Source: Sedimentitalea nanhaiensis DSM 24252
GTDB taxonomy: Bacteria > Pseudomonadota > Alphaproteobacteria > Rhodobacterales > Rhodobacteraceae
DNA length: 64,000 bases
Reading direction: 5' to 3'
Assembly: GCF_000473225.1 (NCBI RefSeq)
Contig: NZ_KI421509.1
Location: 3,800,165-3,864,164, forward strand
Shown here: piece by piece, positions 19,533 to 28,038 of the stretch
How positions within the stretch are numbered: position 1 is the stretch's first letter
How the letters are laid out: each line of letters opens with the position of its first letter
The notes under the pieces: model-generated
What the model was told of the DNA's origin: nothing
What the model saw: only the letters and a program-made list of their open reading frames with translations
Databases searched by the model: none
Made by a program: the position numbers and the translations under genes

Positions 19533-19990
19533 TCACATCTCTTCGACCAATTCCGGCCCGTCGTCGCGCATACCGAACCGCTTCACCGGATGATGCTTTA
19601 GGATGGCGTCTGCCCCGATCCCGGCGTCATCCGTGCCGCCCATCCACGCCTCCCGCTCATCAGAATTCAGGATAACCGGCATTCGATTGTGGACCTGTTC
19701 GACACATGCATTTGCCGGGCGCGTCAGGATTGCGCACGTGTGGATATCGTTCCAGTGCGATGACAGGCCCGCGAACCACAGGGTTTCCTCGTTGCCTGCC
19801 GACAGGATGACATGCGGTTGCTTGTGCCCCTTTTCACCTGTCCACTCATAGTAGCCACCGGCAGGGATCAGGCATCGCCCCGACTTCCACGCATTGCGAA
19901 AGGTCGGTTTCTTCGCGGCTTCCTCGATCCGGGCATTGAACGTGGTGGCCTTCCAGTCCTTTGCTTCGCCCTTGGACGCGGTGAGCCTGC
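19533..19990 (-). pseudogene. SRAP-domain (YedK/HMCES) gene lacking its N-terminus
   Basis: The minus strand encodes the C-terminal two thirds of an SRAP protein, which forms a covalent crosslink with abasic sites in single-stranded DNA. Asn in ATTFNARIEE, Glu in AGGYYEWTG and His in VHNRMPVIL correspond to active-site residues. The N-terminal part with the essential Cys2 (MCGR) is absent. Upstream, the frame runs into sequence antisense to the Tat-signal gene at 20004. The open frame continues to 20291 but has no SRAP similarity beyond about 19990. Without Cys2 it should not crosslink DNA. Confidence 0.75.
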
Positions 19991-20003
19991 CGGAGGTGGC
20001 ATC

Positions 20004-20403
20004 ATGAACCGCCGCGACCTTCTTGCCGCCGCACCCGCCGTAGCTGTTGCCGGTACGGCGAACGCACTTCCGCTCACCGCCGAATCTGGCGACACGCCGA
20101 TAATGCGGCTGTTTCGTGAGCACCGAGCCATCACAGATGCAGCCCGAAAGCATGAGAGCAAAGCAATCGGAAAGGCCGAGGACGAAGGGCTTGACCGTCT
20201 GTTCCATGTCAGAACGGACCGGATCGAAGATGAAATGATGTCTCTGCCGCAACTTCCGCTTCTGACTTCGCGCGAAGATAATTGTCGCCACCGTCTGCGG
20301 CGGATGTGTTCTCGACTGGGATACCCATCCAGTTTGGCAGGAGGCCCGCGCATATGAGATGGTCGGGATCGAGCCACGCTACAAGAAGTCGGAGGCGGTC
20401 TGA
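20004..20403 (+). pseudogene. Tat-signal small protein, double frameshift
   Basis: ATG at 20004 opens MNRRDLLAAAPAVAVAGTAN, a twin-arginine-like signal, followed by GDTPIMRLFREHRAITDAAR and a helical segment up to DEMMSLP. The expected continuation is split over two other frames: ATSASDFA, then KIIVATVCGGCVLDWDTHPV and WQEARAYEMVG, stopping at 20403. Each junction fits the loss of one base. Small RR-signal proteins of this shape occur in rhodobacterial islands and prophages; their function is unknown to me. As sequenced the product would end at 20357 with an altered tail. Confidence 0.6.
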
Positions 20404-20557
20404 CGGCTGGCCCGGTGCATTCATGGCGTTCACGACGAGACAGGCGCGAGCAGCTCACCAAACAGAGAGGGGGTGATTGACGGCAAGCCAATACTCACCG
20501 AAGGCTCGCCATTTTGCGGGCCTTCTCACCGTTTTCGACATTTCAAAAGCAAATTTC

Positions 20558-21058
20558 ATGACCTATCATTATACACTGAACCGGCGCTGGTCCGACCGGT
20601 TTCTGCCGGACATCAAGCGCCTTATCGGAGCACATCTGCTGAACGTCGCACCCGATCCGCTGGACCGGCTCCATGCAACAGACCTGCTGATGCTGGACGC
20701 CCGCGACATGCGGATCGCCGCACGTGTCAGACGACCCGGCTACGCCCTGCGCTATCCGCACCAGTTCACCATCCGCTCTCATGTCCCGTCAGGGGCTGAA
20801 ACGGAACTGTCCAAGATTGTGAACGGATACGGTGACTGGATGTTCTACGGCCATGTCAGCGCCTCACAAACGCATATAGAGCACTGGCGGTTGATCGACC
20901 TTCGGGCGTTCCGAGCGGCCCTCATACGTCACGCAAACGGCGGTCAACAGCTTGTCATGGGTGACCAGGCCAACCCGGATGGCACCTGGTTCAAGTGGTT
21001 CGATATCAGGAGCTTTCCAGCGGAGCCGCCGTTGGTGGTGGCGGGGTCAGCCTTTTAG
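20558..21058 (+). CDS. Hypothetical protein, island-associated
   Basis: A 166-residue protein starting MTYHYTLNRRWSDRFLPDIK. It has many acidic/basic alternations: DLLMLDARDMRIAARVRRPG, HQFTIRSHVPSGAETELSKI, GYGDWMFYGHVSASQTHIEH and WRLIDLRAFRAAL. The middle (D, then T-I-R-S, then E-T-E-L-S-K) could fit a nuclease-like alpha/beta core, but no catalytic motif is certain. No signal peptide or membrane helix is seen. It is not disrupted and its codon use is similar to the core genes, unlike the Fic gene that follows about 190 bp later. Function unknown. Confidence 0.65.
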   Translation: MTYHYTLNRRWSDRFLPDIKRLIGAHLLNVAPDPLDRLHATDLLMLDARDMRIAARVRRPGYALRYPHQFTIRSHVPSGAETELSKIVNGYGDWMFYGHVSASQTHIEHWRLIDLRAFRAALIRHANGGQQLVMGDQANPDGTWFKWFDIRSFPAEPPLVVAGSAF

Positions 21059-21248
21059 TGAATTTGGCACCTGTGGCAATGTAGTGCCGGTGCTGTTTTC
21101 TTGGTGGCATCATGAGACCAACCTCCAATATCATGCAGAAAGCCACAGCATATTGTTGCAATGTCAATGTGCCTGCACCAAAAAAGGAAAAGAAAAAAAC
21201 ATCTTGACGCCATTTGTGCAAAAAATCTACGGCGAAGTAACAAAACCG

Positions 21249-22802
21249 ATGGGACTACCTGTGGTCATGACAGAAACAAACGACAGTCCAAGAAAACTTT
21301 TTCGGTCACGGACCCTGCCTGTTCCCGCATACCTCGCGGGCTACTCGCATTTGATCGATGCACTAGGTCTTAACACAATTCTACCTTCCCAGCTACATGC
21401 TGTCGCTGGGAACAATACGAGGCAGCGCTCATCAGATTGGATCATCCATCCCCACCCGAAGCGACCTAGGCGGTCACACTATGACCATATGGTGTTTGCC
21501 CTAAAGTATGAGGGGGTAAACCTACTGATATTGAAGCAAGTTTTCCAGAAGATTGGAGCAGGGGAACTTCAAAGCGCTATCAATGCCCAACCAACGAGCG
21601 GATATGCTAGGAGGCTTTGCTTTCTTTTTGAGTGGCTTACCCAGCAAGAGTTGATTGCACCGGATAGTCTCGGTGGTGCATACGTTGATGCCGTTGACCC
21701 CAAACACCAGTATGCAGCGAGCAGACCTGACAACATTTCACGCTGGCGGGTGAGAGATAATCTTCCAGGCACGCCCGGATTTTGTCCACTGGTTACGCGC
21801 ACAAAGAAGCTCGACCGCTACTTTGAACTAGACCTCTCAGCCGAGGCAGAGCAGACAATACGTGACGTTCCCAAAGAACTACTAAGACGCGCTGCGGCCT
21901 TCCTGCTCCTAAATGATTCCAAAGCGTCTTTCGAAATCGAGAAGGAGCGTCCTTCAAAAGACAGAGCGCAACGTTGGGCTACTGTGATAGGGCGTGCGGG
22001 CGAGAGCCGGTTGTCCGTCGCGGTACTTGTGGAAATGCAGAGAGCGCTAATAGAAGATGACCGCTTCGTGAAGCTTGGGCTTCGTGAAGAAGGCGGTTTT
22101 GTAGGTGAGCATACACCTTTCGGAGAGCCTCGCCCGGACCACATTAGCGCAAAGGCACAGGACTTAGATAGCCTAGTAGCTGCTTTGGTTGCTTACGAGG
22201 CGTCCTCTGAGATCAGAGAGTACGATGCTGTTCTAACTGCAGCCGCCCTTGCCTTTGGCTTTGTTTATGTACACCCGTTTGAAGACGGGAACGGTCGTCT
22301 TCATCGCTATCTTATCCATCATGTATTGGCGACCAGAAAATTCTTCCCTGAGGATGTGATCCCGCCTATCTCGGTAGCTATTTTGGCTGATCTCGTCGCC
22401 TATCGGCACGTACTAGAGAGCGTTTCGCAACCTATGCTTTCGGTCGTTAACTGGCAGCCGACCCAGCGTGGCAACGTTGAAGTGCTTAACGAAACAATTG
22501 ATTACTATAGATATTTTGATTCCACACCTCACGCCGAGTTCCTTTTTGACTGCCTTAAACGTACAATAGAAAAGGAACTTCGCGACGAGTTGCGCTTCCT
22601 GTCTTCTAGGGATGATTTTCATCGTGGAGCACGAGAAATAATTGATATGCCGGAGCGCATTCTGGACCTACTATTCCATATGTTGCGCCAAAACGATGGC
22701 CATTTCAGCAAACGCATGCGAGCGCGTGAGTTCGATTTACTTCGCGACTCCGAGGCGGCTGAGTTTGAAAAACTATACAGAGAGACGACATCAAGCCTTT
22801 GA
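21249..22802 (+). CDS. Fic-domain protein (probable AMP transferase)
   Basis: A protein of about 517 residues. Residues about 20-200 form an N-terminal region; the Fic core carries the intact motif HPFEDGNGRLHRY at His342, needed to transfer AMP from ATP to target hydroxyls. An N-terminal segment S227-F-E-I-E231-K resembles the autoinhibitory helix (S/T)xxxE(G/N) but has Lys instead of Gly/Asn. The C-terminal third is helical. Starts are possible at 21249 or 21267; the longer upstream frame is unsupported. Its base composition is visibly more AT-rich than the flanking genes, consistent with transfer. No separate antitoxin gene is adjacent. Confidence 0.85.
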   Translation: MGLPVVMTETNDSPRKLFRSRTLPVPAYLAGYSHLIDALGLNTILPSQLHAVAGNNTRQRSSDWIIHPHPKRPRRSHYDHMVFALKYEGVNLLILKQVFQKIGAGELQSAINAQPTSGYARRLCFLFEWLTQQELIAPDSLGGAYVDAVDPKHQYAASRPDNISRWRVRDNLPGTPGFCPLVTRTKKLDRYFELDLSAEAEQTIRDVPKELLRRAAAFLLLNDSKASFEIEKERPSKDRAQRWATVIGRAGESRLSVAVLVEMQRALIEDDRFVKLGLREEGGFVGEHTPFGEPRPDHISAKAQDLDSLVAALVAYEASSEIREYDAVLTAAALAFGFVYVHPFEDGNGRLHRYLIHHVLATRKFFPEDVIPPISVAILADLVAYRHVLESVSQPMLSVVNWQPTQRGNVEVLNETIDYYRYFDSTPHAEFLFDCLKRTIEKELRDELRFLSSRDDFHRGAREIIDMPERILDLLFHMLRQNDGHFSKRMRAREFDLLRDSEAAEFEKLYRETTSSL

Positions 22803-23292
22803 CGACAGCCGCGGACTTTGGGGCACCATCGCCTAACTGAATGGGACCAGCAAGATCAACGCAGTCGATCACTAGAGTTGGAGTTTCCCCAGTTTGATGG
22901 ACGCTTCTCGCTTGATGAACTTAGTGAAGGAGTGTGCTTCTCATGCCAAAAACGAAGATCCCGTAACCGATGGGATTCAGAGTTCAGTTGGGTGCGCTGG
23001 CACTGCAATGCGGTGCAATGACAGCAGGTCACCAGCCACATCTGACTTAGCCTGCCAGGACGTAATCCGACCCACATCGCATCTACAGCGTCGCGCTAGT
23101 CGTAAAATTGTTCAGTAGGGATCAAGTATCGCCACGGGATGCGCGGAAGCCTTCAAGGACCGGACATTGAATCGCTGGTAATTGGGGCGAGCATCGGTTC
23201 GGTTAGGAAGGCGCAAAGGTGGGTAGAAGGGTGGATAGAAATTCCAAAATTTCCACAATCTTACTCTAAAACAAAGGCTTAGGTGGATTGAC
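22803..23292. other. 490-bp gap between the Fic gene and tRNA-Leu
   Basis: No gene can be supported here. Short ORFs on both strands lack motifs and overlap. The stretch ends at the 3' end of tRNA-Leu, where an attachment site would be expected for an integrative element. No convincing second copy of the tRNA 3' end was found at the far end of the island. Confidence 0.45.
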
Positions 23293-23379
23293 TGGTGCCC
23301 AGGAGAGGACTCGAACCTCCACATCGTTGCCAATACTAGCACCTGAAGCTAGCGCGTCTACCAATTCCGCCACCTGGGC
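23293..23379 (-). tRNA. tRNA-Leu (anticodon CAG)
   Basis: The minus strand folds as an 87-nt class II tRNA. The acceptor stem is GCCCAGG/CCTGGGC, the D-arm contains GGTAGACGC, and the anticodon stem CTAGC/GCTAG encloses the loop TTCAGGT with anticodon CAG. A long variable arm and the T-arm GGTTCGAGTCC follow. The 3' CCA is encoded. The anticodon decodes CUG leucine codons. The 3' end faces the accessory island at 18.9-23.3 kb. Confidence 0.97.
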
Positions 23380-23595
23380 AGGTGTCGTGAGGCGAGGCTT
23401 TAGGCTGACCGGGCAGGGGTGTCAAACGGATTTTTGTGAATTTCGGAATCTTTTTGCTCCGAGCCGGAAAAAGCCGGAAAATGATCGCGCCATGCCGCCT
23501 GCGCGGGAATCCCGGCTGCGCGGCGTTTTTGCGCCTTGTTTGAACGTGTCCGGAACGGTAGATCGGAATGGACCCAATTTGCAGGGAGTCCAGGC

Positions 23596-24579
23596 ATGTC
23601 CAAACTGGTGACAATTTACGGCGGATCCGGCTTTGTCGGACGCTACATCGCCCGCCGCATGGCGCGGCAGGGATGGCGCGTTCGGGTTGCGGTGCGGCGG
23701 CCCAACGAGGCGATCTTTGTGCGGCCCTACGGTGTGGTCGGTCAGGTCGAGCCGGTTCTGTGCAATGTCAGGGACGATGCCAGTGTCGCTGCGGCGATGC
23801 AGGGCGCAGACGCGGTGGTGAACTGTGTCGGTGTGCTGAACCAGGTCGGCAGGAATGGATTTGATGCGGTGCATGTCGAGGGCGCCGGGCGTATTGCCCG
23901 GATCGCGTCCGGCCAGGGGATTGCGCGGATGGTGCATCTCTCGGCCATCGGAGCGGACAAGGACAGCGACAGCGACTATGCCCGCACCAAGGCTGAGGGC
24001 GAGGCTGCGGTCCTGGCCCATATGCCCGGCGCGGTTATCCTGCGCCCGTCGGTTGTGTTCGGTCCCGAAGATCAGTTTTTCAACCGCTTTGCCGGGATGA
24101 CGCGGCTGGGTCCGATCCTGCCGATTGCCGGTGCCGAAACGCTGTTTCAGCCCGTCTATGTGGATGATGTCGGCAAGGCGGCTGTCAAGGGTGTGTTGGG
24201 CGATGCCGCTGCGGGCGTCTATGAATTGGGCGGTCCCGAAGTTAAATCGCTGCGGGCCTTGATGGCGCAGATGCTGGGTGTGATCCACCGCCGTCGCCTG
24301 GTGTTGAACCTGCCGCGCTTTGTGGCGCGGGTGATGGCTTTTGGTTTTGATCTGATGCAGACGGTCACAGGTGGGCTGATCACAAACGGGGTGCTGACCC
24401 GCGATCAACTGCGCAATCTGGCGCGGAACAACGTGGTGTCCGAAGGGGCGCAGGGCTTTGCCGAGCTGGGGATTGCGCCGGTGGCGATGGAGTCGGTTTT
24501 GCCGGATTATCTGTGGCGGTTCCGTCCCTCCGGGCAGTATGACGCGATCAAGGAATCGGCGCGCAATCTGCGCGTCTGA
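23596..24579 (+). CDS. NAD(P)-binding epimerase-like protein, complex I NDUFA9 family
   Basis: A 327-residue extended short-chain dehydrogenase-like protein. The Rossmann motif [20 protein letters not shown] at the N-terminus, [20 protein letters not shown], the [20 protein letters not shown] block (atypical SDR Y-xxx-K region) and [17 protein letters not shown] are the features of the NDUFA9/39-kDa subunit relatives found in alphaproteobacteria. They are thought to bind NADPH structurally rather than catalyse. The start MSKLVT at 23596 follows a CAGGGAG ribosome site. The stop directly abuts the convergent uppP stop. Confidence 0.88.
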   Translation: MSKLVTIYGGSGFVGRYIARRMARQGWRVRVAVRRPNEAIFVRPYGVVGQVEPVLCNVRDDASVAAAMQGADAVVNCVGVLNQVGRNGFDAVHVEGAGRIARIASGQGIARMVHLSAIGADKDSDSDYARTKAEGEAAVLAHMPGAVILRPSVVFGPEDQFFNRFAGMTRLGPILPIAGAETLFQPVYVDDVGKAAVKGVLGDAAAGVYELGGPEVKSLRALMAQMLGVIHRRRLVLNLPRFVARVMAFGFDLMQTVTGGLITNGVLTRDQLRNLARNNVVSEGAQGFAELGIAPVAMESVLPDYLWRFRPSGQYDAIKESARNLRV

Positions 24580-25383
24580 TTACGCGTAGGCATAGATCAG
24601 CAGCACGATTCCAAGAACGATACGATAGATCACGTAGGGCGTGAAGCTGATGCTGCGCAGCAGTCGCATCATCAATGTCAGGGCCACCAGGGCCGCAACA
24701 AAGGACAGGCCCGCCGCGATGGCGCTGTCACGCATGGCGGCGGTGTTTGCGTCGAATGCGACTTCGCCGCCGAGCAGGATACCTGAGGCCAGGATGGTCG
24801 GGATCGACATCAGCATCGACAGCCGCGCCGCGTCTTCGCGCCGATAGCCCAGCCGCCGTGCGCCGGTGATGGTGATGCCCGAGCGCGAGGTGCCGGGAAT
24901 CAGCGAGATCGCCTGCCACAGCCCCATGATCAGCGCGTCCCGCAAGGGCCAGTCGCTGCCTGGTTTGGTGTCGCTGCCGGTCTGGTCGGCCCAGTACAGC
25001 ACGACGCCGAAGATCAGCATGGTCCAGCCGATCACCGCGACCGAGCGCAGCGCGTCGCTGAGGCCGGTGAAATGCAGGATCGCACCGCACAGGATGACCG
25101 GGATCGTCGCCACGATCAGCGCCAGGGCAAGGCGCGCACCGGGGGTGTCGGCGCGCCCCCGCAACAGGCGTGGCAACCCCAGAAGCCCGGTTTTCACATC
25201 GGACCAGAAATACAGCACCACCGCGCCCAGGGTGCCCACATGCACGGCGACGTCGATCAATTGCCCCTGATCGTCCATGCCGGTCAGGCCGGGCAACAGA
25301 ATCAGATGACCCGAGGAGGAAACCGGCAGGAATTCGGTGATTCCCTGAATTACGGCCACGAGAAACAGGTGAAGAAGGGGCAT
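24580..25383 (-). CDS. uppP: Undecaprenyl-diphosphate phosphatase
   Basis: A 267-residue integral membrane phosphatase that recycles the peptidoglycan lipid carrier by dephosphorylating undecaprenyl diphosphate. The two family signatures are present: QGITEFLPVSSSGHLIL near the N-terminus and SLIPGTSRSGITITGARRLG in the centre, among about eight hydrophobic helices. The start MPLLHLFL at 25383 gives the usual length; the longer frame adds an unrelated 45 residues. It is convergent with, and abutting, the NDUFA9-like gene. Confidence 0.96.
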   Translation of the reverse strand: MPLLHLFLVAVIQGITEFLPVSSSGHLILLPGLTGMDDQGQLIDVAVHVGTLGAVVLYFWSDVKTGLLGLPRLLRGRADTPGARLALALIVATIPVILCGAILHFTGLSDALRSVAVIGWTMLIFGVVLYWADQTGSDTKPGSDWPLRDALIMGLWQAISLIPGTSRSGITITGARRLGYRREDAARLSMLMSIPTILASGILLGGEVAFDANTAAMRDSAIAAGLSFVAALVALTLMMRLLRSISFTPYVIYRIVLGIVLLIYAYA

Positions 25384-25611
25384 GGGGTGGGATTCCTGTT
25401 CAGGGGTCGGTCTGGAGGCCAGGTATAAGTGGGCATTTTCAAAAGAAAAGGCGGGATTTAGGTCCGGTTTGATATGCAATATCAGGAGAGTCGGTGGAAA
25501 TCCTTGCGGGTGTCGCAAAATTTACCGCTAATAGGTCAGCAAGATTGACTTTTAATCCTTTTTGAAATGACGTAGACACACCAGGCCGGGAAAATCAGGG
25601 GAGTCTTTGTC

Positions 25612-27048
25612 GTGGCCAAGCAACCTATGCTCAAGTTTGTACAGATTGACCGCGACATGCCAATAAAGCGTGACGCCGACGAACGGCGCGCGGATTTTCA
25701 CGAGATCTATGCCGAGTATGCCGATACCAAGGCCCGCGAGCAAGCCAGCCGGTGCAGCCAGTGCGGCGTGCCCTATTGCCAGACCCATTGCCCGCTGCAT
25801 AACAATATCCCCGACTGGCTGCGCCTGACCGCCGAAGGGCGGTTGCAGGAAGCCTATCAGGTCAGTCAGGCGACCAATACCTTTCCCGAGATCTGCGGCC
25901 GGATCTGTCCGCAGGACCGTCTGTGCGAAGGCAGCTGTGTGATCGAGCAGTCCGGTCATGGCACCGTGACCATTGGCGCGGTCGAGAAATACATTACCGA
26001 CACCGCCTGGGAGCAGGGCTGGGTGCAGCCGATCAAACCGGCGCGGGAACGCGCCGAAAGCGTCGGCATCATCGGGGCCGGTCCCGGCGGGCTGGCGGCG
26101 GCGGATGTGCTGCGCCGGGCCGGGGTGCAGGTCACCGTCTATGACAGCTATGACCGCGCCGGGGGGCTGCTGACCTATGGCATCCCGGGCTTCAAGCTGG
26201 AGAAGGACGTGGTGATGCGCCGCAACGAGCAGCTTGCGGCGGGCGGCGTCGCCTTCCGGCTGAACTGTGTGGTGGGCGAGGATATCTCGTTCGACGAGAT
26301 CCGCGCCCAGCATGACGCGGTGATCATCGCCACCGGCGTGTACAAATCCCGCGATCTGGCCATGCCGGGCAGCGGTTTGGGCGGAATCGAGAAGGCGATC
26401 GATTTCCTGACCGCCAGCAACCGCAAAAGCTTTGGCGACGCGGTCGAGGCCTATGATTCAGGCCGCCTGAACGCCACCGGCAAGCGGGTTGTGGTGATCG
26501 GCGGCGGCGATACGGCGATGGACTGTGTGCGCACCAGCATCCGGCAGGGCGCGACCAGCGTCAAATGCCTGTACCGGCGCGACCGGGCCAACATGCCGGG
26601 CAGCCAGCGCGAGGTGAAGAACGCCGAGGAAGAGGGCGTGATCTTTGAATGGCTGAGCGCGCCCAAGGGGTTTGTCGGAGATGACACGGTCAGCGGCGTG
26701 ATGGTGCAGAAGATGCGTCTGGGCGCACCGGATGCCACCGGACGCCAGTCGCCCGAGGTCATCGAGGGGGCCGATTATGTCGAAGAGGCCGATCTGGTGA
26801 TCAAGGCGCTGGGGTTCGAGCCGGAAGACTTGCCCACGCTGTGGGACCAGCCGGAACTGGGTGTCACCCGCTGGGGCACGATCCGGGCCGATTTCACCAC
26901 CGGGGCGACGGCGATGCCTGGCGTCTATGCGGTGGGCGACATTGTGCGGGGCGCGAGCCTGGTGGTCTGGGCGATTCGCGATGGCCGCGATTGCGCCGAT
27001 GCGATCCTGGAAACGCTGTCCCAGGCCGGGGCCGTGGCGGCGGAATAG
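25612..27048 (+). CDS. gltD: Glutamate synthase small subunit
   Basis: A 478-residue NADPH-oxidising subunit of GOGAT. The N-terminal iron-sulfur region has CSQCGVPYCQTHCPLHNNIP and CGRICPQDRLCEGSC. The FAD fold is IIGAGPGGLAAADVLRRAGV and the NADPH fold VVVIGGGDTAMDCVRTSIRQ, and the C-terminal GVYAVGDIVRGASLVVWAI closes the FAD site. It passes electrons to GltB for conversion of 2-oxoglutarate and glutamine into two glutamates. It starts with GTG at 25612. Unusually, two GFA-family genes separate it from gltB. Confidence 0.96.
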   Translation: MAKQPMLKFVQIDRDMPIKRDADERRADFHEIYAEYADTKAREQASRCSQCGVPYCQTHCPLHNNIPDWLRLTAEGRLQEAYQVSQATNTFPEICGRICPQDRLCEGSCVIEQSGHGTVTIGAVEKYITDTAWEQGWVQPIKPARERAESVGIIGAGPGGLAAADVLRRAGVQVTVYDSYDRAGGLLTYGIPGFKLEKDVVMRRNEQLAAGGVAFRLNCVVGEDISFDEIRAQHDAVIIATGVYKSRDLAMPGSGLGGIEKAIDFLTASNRKSFGDAVEAYDSGRLNATGKRVVVIGGGDTAMDCVRTSIRQGATSVKCLYRRDRANMPGSQREVKNAEEEGVIFEWLSAPKGFVGDDTVSGVMVQKMRLGAPDATGRQSPEVIEGADYVEEADLVIKALGFEPEDLPTLWDQPELGVTRWGTIRADFTTGATAMPGVYAVGDIVRGASLVVWAIRDGRDCADAILETLSQAGAVAAE

Positions 27049-27070
27049 GGCCGTTTCGGGGCGCGCACAG

Positions 27071-27106
27071 CCCATACATACTGGGTACATACGCGGTATG
27101 TATGGG
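27071..27106. promoter_or_regulatory. Perfect 11-bp inverted repeat downstream of gltD
   Basis: CCCATACATAC (27071-27081) and GTATGTATGGG (27096-27106) are exact reverse complements around a 14-bp loop. They sit 23 bp after the gltD stop and about 64 bp before the first GFA gene. No T-run follows, so it is not a standard terminator; a processing hairpin or a protein-binding site is possible. Confidence 0.45.
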
Positions 27107-27169
27107 GTAGGGGCCGACGATGATGAATTGGTCAGGTCGGCTGACCCAAAAGATTGAGGAACGGTGAAC

Positions 27170-27607
27170 ATGAGCGAGACACTCAAGGGACATTGCATGT
27201 GCGGCGCGGTAACGGTGACGGCGCGCGCGGACAAGCCGGAGATCAGTGCCTGCCATTGCAGCATGTGCCGCCGCTGGACCTCGGGCGCGATGATCGCGTT
27301 CCAGGCCGCGCCGGGCATGGAGGCGACCGGGCCGGTGCGCCGCTACGCCTCGTCCGAATGGGCCGAGCGCGCCTTTTGCGAAACCTGCGGTTCGTCGCTG
27401 TGGTATCGCGTTACCGCGCCGGGCCCGCATCAGGGTCAGACCCATATCGCCGCCGGGCTGTTCGAGGACGCCACGGGCGCGCCGCTGACGGCCGAGATCT
27501 TCATCGACCGGAAGCCGGCGGGCTATGCCTTCGCGGGCGAGCATGCGCGGATGACCGAAGCCGAAGTGATGGCGATGTTCGCGCCGCCCCCGGAGAGCGG
27601 CGCATGA
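27170..27607 (+). CDS. GFA-family (glutathione-dependent formaldehyde-activating-like) protein 1
   Basis: A 145-residue zinc-binding beta protein of the GFA/CENP-V family. The metal-binding cysteines are all visible: GHCMCGAVTVTA, ACHCSMCRRW and FCETCGSSLW. GFA-fold proteins are annotated as formaldehyde-activating, but most members have no proven activity. The ATG at 27170 is favoured over the GTG at 27164 because it lies 9 bp from AGGA. It shares a clear repeat relationship with the next gene and overlaps it by 4 bp (ATGA), so the pair looks like a tandem duplication within the glt operon. Confidence 0.9.
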   Translation: MSETLKGHCMCGAVTVTARADKPEISACHCSMCRRWTSGAMIAFQAAPGMEATGPVRRYASSEWAERAFCETCGSSLWYRVTAPGPHQGQTHIAAGLFEDATGAPLTAEIFIDRKPAGYAFAGEHARMTEAEVMAMFAPPPESGA

Positions 27608-28038
27608 GCAGCGCGCTGAGCGGACAATGCCTGTGTGGCGCGGTGACGATTCGGGTCGAGGGCGCGCATGATCCGCGCCCCGGTGCCTGTCATTGCCGCA
27701 TGTGCCAACGCTGGTCCGGCGGGGTGTTCCTGTGTTTCGAAGCCGCCGCCGAGGCGGTCACCGTCGATGGTCCGGCGACCCGTCACGCGTCGAGCGAATT
27801 CGCCGAACGCGCCTTTTGCGGCACTTGCGGATCGCATCTGTGGATGCGCGATCTGGGCGAGACCGACGGTGCCTATGAGCTGATGCCGGGTCTGTTTGAC
27901 GCGGCGCGCGACTGGCCGCTCAGATCCGAGATCTATATCGACCGCGCCATGGCCTCGGCCCGCCTGACCGGCGAACACGCCCGCGCGACCCAAGCCGAAT
28001 ACGAAGCCAAAAACCCCCATGTCGAGGGAGACGCATGA
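27604..28038 (+). CDS. GFA-family protein 2
   Basis: A 144-residue paralogue of the preceding gene with the same zinc cysteines (GQCLCGAVTIRV, ACHCRMCQRW, FCGTCGSHLWMR) and a similar C-terminus (IYIDRAMASARLTGEHARAT against IFIDRKPAGYAFAGEHARMT). Both overlaps, with GFA 1 at its start and with gltB at its end, are of the ATGA type, implying translational coupling through gltD-GFA-GFA-gltB. Activity is unknown; being locked between the GOGAT subunit genes suggests co-expression with nitrogen assimilation. Confidence 0.9.
   Translation: MSSALSGQCLCGAVTIRVEGAHDPRPGACHCRMCQRWSGGVFLCFEAAAEAVTVDGPATRHASSEFAERAFCGTCGSHLWMRDLGETDGAYELMPGLFDAARDWPLRSEIYIDRAMASARLTGEHARATQAEYEAKNPHVEGDA

Noticed and set aside
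19812-20003. 5' extension of the Tat-signal ORF
   Set aside because: Antisense of the SRAP fragment; the twin-arginine signal starts at 20004.
20291-20480. N-terminal part of the SRAP ORF and a further minus-strand ORF
   Set aside because: No SRAP similarity upstream of about 19990; it is the antisense of the Tat-signal pseudogene.
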